Shown piece by piece: positions 47,458 through 58,000 of a stretch of 64,000 nucleotides of DNA. The translations under genes were made by a program, and so were the position numbers. Position 1 is the first letter of the stretch; each line of letters begins with the position of its first letter. Origin of the DNA: Scolanthus callimorphus (Eukaryota > Cnidaria > Anthozoa > Actiniaria > Edwardsiidae); the NCBI GenBank assembly GCA_033964015.1, contig CM066923.1:24254168-24318167 (forward strand), in the 5' to 3' direction. The notes beneath the pieces are model-generated. The model was given only the letters and a program-made list of their open reading frames with translations, was not told the DNA's origin and ran no database searches.

Positions 47458-48244
47458 GGGACCGGTCATTATTTATCGCCTGGGGGTGGGGGGTGGGGGG
47501 GGGGGGGGGGGGGCAGAGGGCAGAGGATTTTGGGTAATACAAGGTCAAAATGCAGTGGTCCTCCCTCTATAAGTACAATGATTAATGTGATCCCCCCTCA
47601 GAGCAGTTAAACGTTTTCGTGACCCCCCCCTCCCCCGACCCTTATTTTACCTAGTAGAAGACAATTTACAGATAGAGGGGATCGCATTTTTGATAAACGC
47701 ATTTCATCAAGCCTCAGAGAAAGTGTATATGAACATTCCGATTTTGTTTTGTGTATAGTAAACAAATCCTGTAGGTTTTATTATTCATGCGCGCAATTGC
47801 GCGCCGAAATGACGAAATTACTGTTATTCATTTGCGGGAAGCGCGACCCAAATAACGAATTTCTATACCTGTAACTTCGAACTCACGCTTACTCTTCTTT
47901 CGAACATAGTGACTGCCCGCCAGGCCTATCACTGCAGGGCATTTTTGGTACAGTTTGTTTTTCCTCGCCAAGATACACTTGTTCTTGTGAACGGTGCGAA
48001 GGTAGTGTCTTTGTTGCGCGAGTTGCCAAAGACTATACTTGCGCGTCGAAATTTTTATTATGTATTGAGTGAAGTGAAGTACAAAAATGCAAATGTTAGA
48101 GAAGTTGCTGGAAGTACTTAGAAAATTTCTTGTGGTCCCCCCTTTCAGGGCTTCAGGCTCTTGCTCGCCCCAAATGAAGTGATCCCCCTAAAATCCTCTG
48201 CCCCCCCCCCCCCCCCCCCCAAGCGATAAATAATGACCGGTCCC
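47458..48244. mobile_element. DNA transposon, TTA target duplication (Harbinger-like, non-autonomous)
   Basis: The terminal repeat GGGACCGGTCATTATTTATC plus GC(C/T)TGGGGG is inverted at both ends. TTA flanks it at 47455-47457 and 48245-48247. Long G and C runs lie just inside the ends. The interior has no transposase-like frame. The TWA duplication suggests PIF/Harbinger. Confidence 0.82.
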
Positions 48245-48686
48245 TTAGTCTATTTAATTTTTTTTACATCGCCAAATAGTGCTAAAACCGCGAGAGGCGT
48301 AATTTGATGTTCGAAAGCTTCAGTGATAACATGCTATGGGGGGCGCATCCATGACGTCGAAACCGGTTTAGCACTTGAAAGTACAATACTTGGGAACTAA
48401 CCTGGCATAAAGTAGCACTTAAGGCGAGAAATCATGAAGTGCAGTGCGTCAGCACTACGCCACGATAAAAACACCAAAAGTCTAAAATAACGTGAAATGT
48501 TTGCTCTGCAAGGGAAGCTCCATATCGCTGAGATAGCAATTATGATCTTGTCTCTCATAAACAGGTCACCTGCTACACCTGAAGTATTTGACAAACGTTT
48601 GCCAATATCCTGCGCCTCGTTTTGTAAAGAAAAAATCACTTCATTTCTATATGGGCATCAAAATAGCTTTAAAGCAAATGGCCGTA

Positions 48687-48944
48687 TTACAACTGTTTCA
48701 GGTAACACGCGAGGCAGTTGGGTTTTCCTGTGTCAGTCAATCAGATCCTTGTCTAGTTTCGCCTAGTGCAGTGAATTGGCTTCTGTCGGCGCGGCATGTC
48801 TCGCAAGGGAAGCCAATCGACTGCACTGAGTAAGGATATGATTGGCTCACTCGGACACGGATTGCATTGATGGACAGCACAGAAAACCCAACTGCCAAAC
48901 TCTGGCGGTAATGGCGAAGTCGCGTGTTACCTGAAACAGCTGTA
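48687..48944. mobile_element. Palindromic MITE, GTTTCAGGTAACACGCGA ends
   Basis: Left TTACAACTGTTTCAGGTAAC; right reverse complement TTACAGCTGTTTCAGGTAAC. The interior is also largely inverted (TTGGGTTTTC, TGCAGT(G/C)AATTGGCTTC). Confidence 0.75.
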
Positions 48945-48949
48945 AGTGC

Positions 48950-51815
48950 GACGCCTGGCGCGAGTTTTAGATCAGCTGGTCGCGCTATCGTCGAACCAAT
49001 TTGAATTGAATTTGACACGGCAGTAGCGCGGCGCTCAATCCAGCTCTTATTTTTTTTACTGTTTAATGGTGTTCGATGATTTTTCTTACATTTTATAAAC
49101 GCCATGAGCAAATCTTTGCTAATCGTATTTTCCTTGTTATGGCGCTGTTTGGATGTATCAGTCACGACTTTGTAAATTGATGAACGCTAAGCAAATCCGG
49201 GAACGATCAAAATAAATATTAATACAGTTTTGTAAAATATAATCATGGGTGTCCTTAGGGGGATGGGGGGTTCCGGAACCCGCTCTTTTTGACCGTCATG
49301 CATGTTATTGTTACTCCTGAAATTTATGGGGTATGGTAATGTGGACCCCCCCCCCCCCCCCCTCTCCCCTTTTGAAAAAATCTAGAGGACGCCACTGATA
49401 AGTTAGTTCATATAAACATAAGAAAGGTCTTAGATAAAATGGCGCCAAGATAGCGCCGAAACGGTCGGCTTTTCTCTATAACTTGCACATGTTTAAACGT
49501 CAACATAATAAATTTAAAATTTTAATTTTACCATTTTACCATTTTGTTCTGGTATTAATACCATACGTGTCAACTGCCCTGTGTGACTGTATTTAATGGT
49601 TCATCCTTAGAATAATGCCGCACAGTTGGAAAACTACTGACAGTGTTTTGTCATAGTAGAAGCTTAGTCATAAAATATATCTCATTTTCCTTCTCGATCG
49701 AAAACATACGTTCTACAGCAATGTTTGCTTTCGCCCGCCAAAGTTATTTCCTGTCAAGAAGTGCGGAACTAACCAAATTTGCTTGTCACAGCGAGACTAC
49801 GCGCATTTATATTTGTAAATTTAGAACTGAGACTTCAAGTTAAAGTAAAAAGTAAGTTGACAATGAAATCTACCAGAACACGCTAAACGTCAACAATGCC
49901 TTTTTATCTGTCGGGAGTTTTTAAGACTGGACACGATATCCATGATTAGTCTTTCTTTTGCCATTTCGTCCAAACAAGTATCACTTTCAGGAAAACGATA
50001 AATCTAGAACATTCTCAGAGCTGTATCCTGGATTTAAATATTTTAGATATATGATATATCAAGATGCGATATTTCTAGAGAAAAATACAATATGGCTTTA
50101 AATTCAAGTTCGTTTTTTGCAAAAGAAGTCGTTTGCTCCAACGTTTTACGAGGTAAAGATATTGAATAGGCCACAAAAGGTTATTGAAAACAAAATAGCA
50201 GATTTTCAAAGCGGTCATCACAAGATACACTTTTCGTTTCTAACATACGTTTAATTCAACGTGTTTGTGTTTCCTGCAGTTTATAAATAATCGCCTTGAG
50301 GAAAATACAGCGTGAACTTACCTTTAGAATTTTCCCATTTTATTCGTTTCCGTTCAGTTGCTAAACACCAGCTTTCTTGGTCGCTCTCAATGCCACTCTG
50401 AATCATATTGTTATTGCCTCGAGTCCTACTATAGGCGTGGTTGTCATAATGTTATTGACAGAATATTCGAAATGCAAACCATCATTTTGTACGTCAAGGA
50501 ATATGTCAACACAAAACAGAAGAAAAATGCCAATGAACATAAATTGAAACTCTCATCAGCAAACACGTAGACAGTTTGAGTGACAGACATCTCATAAAAG
50601 TATTCCAATTTAAGTAATGACTTCTTTAGTCATTGCGTTTAACAACGTGCAATTAAATAAAATTTGTCATTTGAAAATCTTAATTTCCGTTTTTGTGCGA
50701 GCCTACATCATCAAGATTAAGATTTACACAGTGTTCGTCAAGTGAGAGAATCAAGTTCACGCCTACGAAAACTCAGCAACAACTTGTAGAACAGTAACCA
50801 ATATACATAAATTCAACTGGCTACAATTAAAGATGAAGTGTCGCGTTTTGGGGGGCAATTCCACCAAAAACAAGGTCAATCATTGCAGTCTCCTTTGAGC
50901 TGAATGGAGGCGAGAACTAGTGACCAGTGGCTTGAAGCAACCCAAGTAATATTACCTCAAACCCGAGTATCTAATCACAATAAACAAACCAGATCATAAG
51001 CATAAGTATCCCTAAATTCTTGCACCTGATACCCGAAAAAAATTCATGCGCAAAAAATTGCCACCCAACAATTTGTATAACAATAACCAACAATAACCAC
51101 AAACTCATCTGGCAACATTTAAAGGGGAAGTCGAGTACGTTGTGGCGATCAGAGTCCCATTTGCTGCGCCAAAGGCTGCCTTGATTGCTCACCATAAATT
51201 ACAGGTAATGACTTCACGTAGAAATTAATCACACCCACGAACTACAATGTCATTTCTGATCGTGAAAGACGTATATGAACTCAATTAAGACGTCTTTATA
51301 CTTAATTATACAGATTAAGAAGTCATATTTATATAATAGGTGGAAATTATACAAAGAACTTGTTTCTAGAGGAAGCTTTCACCAAAATCTCTCTCAGGAA
51401 ATATAGCCTAAGAGTACCCTTCTCAGGATGTCCTTCGTTTTATCTTTATGCTTTACCCGGCCATTGAGTAGTTTTATCATGGATATAAGTAACCCGACCA
51501 TGTTAAATCTCTGACTGTCAAATCGGCGTATCACAATCAACTTCGTTTTTCAAACCGAATAGTTTAGACAGAACAATAATTTGTTCCACGAAGTATAAAT
51601 TGGGTTGGTGTGATGTAATTGTCGTGCAAACGTTTTTAATGAAAATACGTTTTCAATTTTTATTCTGCAATTTTTTTCTCTGAAAAATGGAATCCATTGA
51701 TGTGTTGGTTGGGTCTTCATACTCTAAGGATTTTTTTATTTATAAGATTATTACCGAGAATTGGGAAGCGCTTGCTCTGAACAGGGTCTGGCTGGCTAGA
51801 CAGTCTTTGAGAGCC
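48950..51815. other. Mostly unassigned; one C-rich repeat fragment and a weak exon candidate
   Basis: A repeat fragment with a C run lies at 49250-49400 (ending AGAGGACGCCACTGA). An open frame at about 50357-50567 after acceptor TTTCCGTTCAG reads LNTSFLGRSQCHSESYCYC... and is cysteine-rich, but no donor, partner exon or family was found. Confidence 0.3.
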
Positions 51816-51819
51816 TATC

Positions 51820-52005
51820 GGCCATTTCGAGCTGGAGAGACGGCGTAAAGCGGCGAAACGCCTTCGGTGCAACGACGGAAAGTAAAACCGCTGGCTGCAG
51901 GTCCTGCAGAATTCAAGGTCTACCCATAATGCTTTACCTGCCCAGTTTGCAGCCGTGTCTTTGCCTCTCTTGGATTGGTCTCTTTATCCATGAATATGGG
52001 TGAAT
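51820..52005 (+). pseudogene. Degenerate LINE ORF2 C-terminal zinc-finger fragment
   Basis: ELERRRKAAKRLR is followed, after stops and a frame change, by TCPVCSRVFASLGL. Basic helix plus CPxC...RxGL finger segments of this kind lie at the C-terminus of some LINE ORF2 proteins. Stops and frame breaks show it is dead. Confidence 0.5.
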
Positions 52006-52226
52006 CCTACTCGTTTACGAGGGATTACTGATGTCTGAAAATTTGTTGACTGCACAAACTTAGTTTCGAATTGATTCGTATTAATTTGACACATTGAGAC
52101 AAACAATCTGCATCTCAGACAGCTGAGATCACTATATTATAAGAGGAAACGTTATTCCGATGAATGTTTGAATAAGATGTAAATATTGCCAGCTCAAGTC
52201 CGCATACGACAAATTATCTTTCCTAG

Positions 52227-52632
52227 ATATTGTCAGAGTGATAAAATCGGCAAAATGGTGAATATGCTTCACAAAGCATGCCATGAAAGTTGCAAGAGCA
52301 CAATGCCTTCACATCCCTCCATGGTACACAAAGCTTGCCTTTTATTAGTAAAATTAGGAAAAAGGTACTCCTCTAATATGCTGATTGAAGAAACGGCATC
52401 CCTTTCTTATAATTCTTGCAAAAATGCATGTGTTAAATACGTTCCAAAATGTAGCGCAATATTGAAAGGCCCTTTTCTTTCACACGTTGGCATAGAACTG
52501 CTAAGAATTCTAAATGACCTTGCTTGCGATATGTTCGAGAATAAATGTAAGTATAAGCGCGAGAAAGTGCGACGCCGCGAACAGACTAAAACATTCCTCC
52601 AGCAACATCATTCTGAACAGCTTCAGTGCTGA
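52227..52632 (+). CDS. Possible exon: cysteine-rich protein of unknown family
   Basis: After a plausible acceptor (TATCTTTCCTAG) the frame runs about 135 codons to a TGA at 52630-52632. A first ATG lies at 52255. It contains HKACHESCK, HKACLLL, SYNSCKNACVKYVPKCS and LACDMFENKC, then a basic tail KREKVRRREQ. Cysteines are spaced C-x3-C, C-x3-C-x6-C and C-x6-C in helix-compatible sequence. No upstream exon, signal peptide or family was recognised. Its length is unusual for chance in such AT-rich DNA, but it could still be noise. Confidence 0.4.
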
Positions 52633-52989
52633 GTATTTCACTAAGGAACAGCATTTACGACCCTACAAGCGAACAATCTCCAATTCACTGCCTCAGCTTT
52701 CCCGAAGAGTCTCTTTTTAGAACCTTTTCCTCACTTTGGAAATCCATAAGTTAACAGCAAGACGAATAATGTTGTTGCTGAGTGGCTTTTAGTGCCCGAA
52801 CGTTCGCAAACTCGCACTTTAGGAAGATGGATCTCGTTAATTTATGGCAAGAAAGGATGCATCTGAACGATCCCTAGTAAGACGCGAGTTTGTAAAGTGC
52901 TTTTAGCTTCGAGTGGCTAGAGTATATTGCAATGGCCTGTTATATCATTTCCTGTAAATAACCCGCTTAAATATCCTGCCTCTGTCCAC

Positions 52990-53197
52990 TTCAATGGACG
53001 ATTCCAGCTATAACGCACGCGCGCGTTGCATGTCGAAGGTCGTGGCAAAAAAAGCGCGCGCTGCATTCTGGTAGTTGTGGGACACGGCTTTCATCCTCGG
53101 GGGAGGTGAGGGAAGGACCCTGGCGCGCGAGGATGCACGGCTTTGGCATTTCTGAATAAGGAAGAGCGCGCGCTTATAGCTGGAATCGTCCATTGAA
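52990..53197. mobile_element. CAATGGACGATTCC-ended MITE, intact
   Basis: Left TTCAATGGACGATTCCAGCT; right reverse complement TTCAATGGACGATTCCAGCT, continuing ATAA. The interior is GC-rich with CGCGCGC runs. It is the same family as 33484-34049. Confidence 0.75.
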
Positions 53198-53199
53198 TT

Positions 53200-54625
53200 G
53201 GAATAATTGTGAATTACTTGGTCAACATCAGGATGAAGTTGAGGGCTTTAATAAATCTCCTCCTACGTTTAGGAAAGATCACCCATCATTAGTTTCTGGT
53301 TTGTTGCTTTGCACTATAGGTCAAAAGCATTTGGCGCCCAAAGACATTGCGCAACTTTAGTAATTTCGAAAAGAATGCCATTCATCAAAGAGCATTCGAA
53401 TCAATTTCAAGCTTAGCTGAGGATCAGGGCCCTCCGTCGACATCAAGAACGACCGCAGCCTTTGATTGGTAAAAACAATGCCACGTACAATTGCTCTGAT
53501 TGGTCAACGCGGGTGACGTGTCTACTGTCATGTCAAGTCGATGACCGCCATTGCTCTCTTCGACTTAGATTGCGAATTCTGAGCTATATAGCTTTGCGTC
53601 TTTGGAAATATCTAGTGTACAAACATGGCAGCTGATTTTTAGTCGGGTTTGGAAAGGCCTCAATTCGTTTTGCGTCAACCAATTAGGATCCACTTCTGAC
53701 ATAGCGGGGTGGCTCTTAAAAGGTTTAACCAATCAACATAAACACTGTTTTCGATCATCATTTCGGGGGAGTCATCAAAGAACATCTGCTCTCCTCTCGG
53801 TTTCATTTTTGAACTATTTGTTTTAGGTTATCAGGTATATTCTACATAGTTGGTTAAAAATATATTGTTTAACGTGGTTTATTGCCTTCATGTTTCCCCT
53901 CTCTCCTACCTGCTCAACGAAACAACAATACACAAAAGTAAAAAGTTTTACAATATTAACATAATGCTGATGAAATCGTTAGACAGAATAGTATGCCGTT
54001 ATGTAAACACCTAGGCAACCTATAAGTGGTGTATCTAGTTAAGAGTGTTATTATATCGTGCAGCTGCTTGATAGAAGATTGGGTTTCCTTAAATTGTCTA
54101 GAAGCTTCTTTAGAAATTTTCGAGCCAATTTGCTATCGGCAACTAGATGGCAAGAGACTCCCAAGGAGATAACTAGCAGTGAAACATAAGGTATGCCATT
54201 TCGCTTTTTTCGGATATTAAAATACACTTGATTAAATTAGAGACGAAACCAAAACACTATTGTTTCAAACATGAGGAAATATATCTATCATTTTCCTTAT
54301 TTTTCCTTTCTTTACTTACAGCACACCTTATATTTGTCAGATTTGTCTACGTTAAAATCAACAAAACAATAAATATGAACAAATTTAAGGTAATGTCAAA
54401 AGGCATTTCTAATTATAAAAAAGATAGATCTCAAGCTGGGCGTGTGTAAGCGCTGGTTAAGTCATTTGCCCTACCTATTATTTACTACAACCGGATAATA
54501 TACACAAATATAATCTTTTTTGTCAATTTTAACGAAGTTTGGGCTGTCACGCTGTTTTCTGTTTTTTTTTTTCCAAGAGTACTTAGAACTACTTTACTTT
54601 TATTTCACCTTAAACATTTTCCTTC
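53200..54625. other. Upstream region of the PAN-domain gene; nothing firm
   Basis: No recognised repeat. The acceptor TTTTCCTTCCAG at 54617-54628 shows that a 5' UTR intron probably ends here, so a non-coding first exon should lie upstream, but I cannot place it. Confidence 0.4.
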
Positions 54626-54629
54626 CAGG

Positions 54630-55007
54630 ATGTTACTCTCGGTGATTTTAATGAAAATCATTGCCGTAGTCTGTATGGTGATCCATGCGTCCTTCGCCTC
54701 CAAAAACTGTGCTGTCAGCTCGAGTGGTTTGCATAAAAGACTGCTGAATAATCTTGTCAAACAAGTCTCCACAGCAACGCCCACGGAATGTGTACATATG
54801 TGCTACAATTCAAGATTTTGCCGAAGTATCAATTTCAGCTTGATGGATGGATCTACATGTGAATTAAATAGTCGATCTAGTGAGACTCGTCCAAATGATT
54901 TGAAAAATCAGACAGGCTATGTGTATTATACCAACGATCACCAGGTAGCGTACCCATGCATTCATCTCACACATTTATACTGAGTTATAATGCTTTTGAA
55001 GGTATAC

Positions 55008-55040
<33 letters not shown>

Positions 55041-58000
55041 TGACTCAGAGGCCATGAGGGCGAGAGGAATAATTGTTTTTAGTCAAATCACACTAGTGGT
55101 CGATTGTATTGCCAAAAAAATGTTTTTGTTCTGGTCATTTGCCATTTTCTGGCTTTCAAATCCGACAGTTTTCGCTACTAGTACAGGAGGGCTCAACGAA
55201 CATTTTCTCTTATTAATCAAAACATAGCAAAAACATCTTTAAGAGTACTTGTAACCATTAATAAGCCAATTATTAATCTTCGTGGGAAAAAAACATCCGT
55301 TCCTCAAAGCCAGCCAGGGAGTGCCCTTTATACTTTATTCCTAGCCAGCACTCACCTAGAGTAACAAGCGTTGCCAGCCACCATGTGCCTGATGTACTGT
55401 TATTTGCCAGCCAGCACCAAAAATGATTAAATGTACTCTTTTTGCCAGCAGCCAGCAAAAATAAAATGTTGCATTGGGATTTGCGAATCGAAACTATAGA
55501 ACTACTACAATGCGATGCTCGTTTTCCAATTCTCAATAAGCAACCTGTATTGAGCTCGGTATAATATATGAAGATGGGGGAAAACACTACTACTTCCATA
55601 CACCTGTTGGAAGAATTTGCTAAATTGAACGAATACAAATACCACTGGTGAGAACAAACTACTAACCACATTTATAAATAGAAAATGACATGGGATCACA
55701 AGAGGCCTCTGCTAGCAGGGAAGACATGGGATGGAACTTGTTTAAATGAGTAGTTCGCACAAACTTGACCAACGGAACCCAGGATTTTTTTGTTTTGCCC
55801 CCCCCCCCCCCCCCCCCCCCCCCCTTAAAAAGCTATGTTATCGATAGCAATTCATTTATTACGAATTTAAGTGAAATAGACACGTGACTAGACTACTTAT
55901 TAAATGCACATTTTACAAAATCAAAATATCATGCACTTGAGTGGCGTGAAGTGCAAGTATAGTGTTACTCGCATAAAGTTAGCAAACCTAAAACAACGTT
56001 GAAGGTTCGTAAACATTTTTGCTGTAACACTAAAATGCACATATTTTACCCAAAAGCCTAAAACAAAAATAAAAAAAATCGTGCACTTGAGTGGCATGAA
56101 ATGCAAGTATAGTGTTACTCGCATAAAGTTCGCAAACCTAAAACAGCGTTGAAGGTTCGTAAACATTTTTGCTGTAACACTAAAATGCACATATTTTACC
56201 GAAAAAGCCTAAAACAAAAATAAAAAAAATCGTGCACTTGAGTGGCATGAAATGCAAGTATAGTGTTACTCGCATAAAGTTCGCAAACCTAAAACAACGT
56301 TGAAGGTTCGTAAACATTTTTGCTATAACACTAAAATGCACATATTTTACCCAAAAAGCCTAAAACAAAAATTTAAAAAATCGTGCACTTGAGTGGCATG
56401 AAATGCAAGTATAGTGTCAACTCGCATAAAGTTCGCAAACCTAAACAACGTTGAAGGTTCGTAAACATTTTTGCTGTAACACTAAAATGCACATATTTTA
56501 CCCAAAAAGCCTAAAACAAAAATAAAAAAATCGTGCACTTGAGTGGCATGAAATGCAAGTATAGTGTTACTCGCATAAAGTTCGCAAACCTAAAACAGCG
56601 TTGAAGGTTCGTAAACATTTTGCTGTAACACTAAAATGCACATATTTTACCGAAAAAGCCTAAAACAAAAATAAAAAAAATCGTGCACTTGAGTGGCATG
56701 AAATGCAAGTATAGTGTTACTCGCATAAAGTTCGCAAACCTAAAACAACGTTGAAGGTTCGTAAACATTTTGCTGTAACACTAAAATGCACATATTTTAC
56801 CCAAAAAGCCTAAAACAAAAATTTAAAAAATCGTGCACTTGAGTGGCATGAAATGCAAGTATAGTGTTACTCGCATAAAGTTCGCAACCTAAACAACGTT
56901 GAAGGTTCGTAAACATTTTTGCTGTAACACTAAAATGCACATATTTTACCCAAAAAGCCTAAAACAAAAATAAAAAATCGTGCACTTGACTGGCATGAAA
57001 TGCAAGTATAGTGTTACTCGCATAAAGTTCGCAAACCTAAAACAACGTTGAAGGTTCGTAAACATTTTTGCTGTAACACTAAAATGCACATATTTTACCC
57101 AAAAAGCCTAAAACAAAAATAAAAAGTCGTGAAATTGAGTGGCATGAAATGCAAGTATAGTGTTACTCGCATAAAGTTCGCAAACCTAAAACAACGTTGA
57201 AGGTTCGTAAACATTTTTGCTGTAACACTAAAATGCACATATTTTACCCAAAAAGCCTAAAACAAAATAAAAAAATCGTGCACTTGACTGGCATGAAATG
57301 CAAGTATAGTGTTACTCGCATAAAGTTCGCAAACCTAAAACAGCGTTGAAGGTTCGTAAACATTTTTGCTGTAACACTAAAATGCACATATTTTACCCAA
57401 AAAGCCTAAAACAAAAATAAAAAAATCGTGCACTTGACTGGCATGAAATGCAAGTATAGTGTTACTCGCATAAAGTTCGCAAACCTAAAACAGCGTTGAA
57501 GGTTCGTAAACATTTTTGCTGTAACACTAAAATGCACATATTTTACCGAAAAAGCCTAAAACAAAAATAAAAAATCGTGCACTTGAGTGGCATGAAATGC
57601 AAGTATAGTGTTACTCACATAAAGTTCGCAAACCTAAAACAACGTTGAAGGTTCGTAAACATTTTTGCTGTAACACTAAAATGCACATATTTTACCCCAA
57701 AAGCCTAAAACAAAATAAAAAAATCGTGCACTTGACTGGCATGAAATGCAAGTATAGTGTTACTCGCATAAAGTTCGCAAACCTAAAACAACGTTGAAGG
57801 TTCGTAAACATTTTTGCTGTAACACTAAAATGCACAAATTTTACCCAAAAAGCCTAACACAAAAAAAATCGTCCACTTGAGTGGCATGAAATGCAAGTAT
57901 AGTGTTACTCGCATAAAGTTCGCAAACCTAAAACAACGTTGAAGGTTCGTAAACATTTTTGCTGTAACACTAAAATGCACATATTTTACCCAAAAAGCCG

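Noticed and set aside
47909..48121. Transposase fragment inside the 787-bp element
   Set aside because: No catalytic or DNA-binding motif; the frame is short and ends at the C-rich terminus.
55921..56190. 89-aa protein with an internal repeat
   Set aside because: It is a minus-strand translation of the satellite unit.
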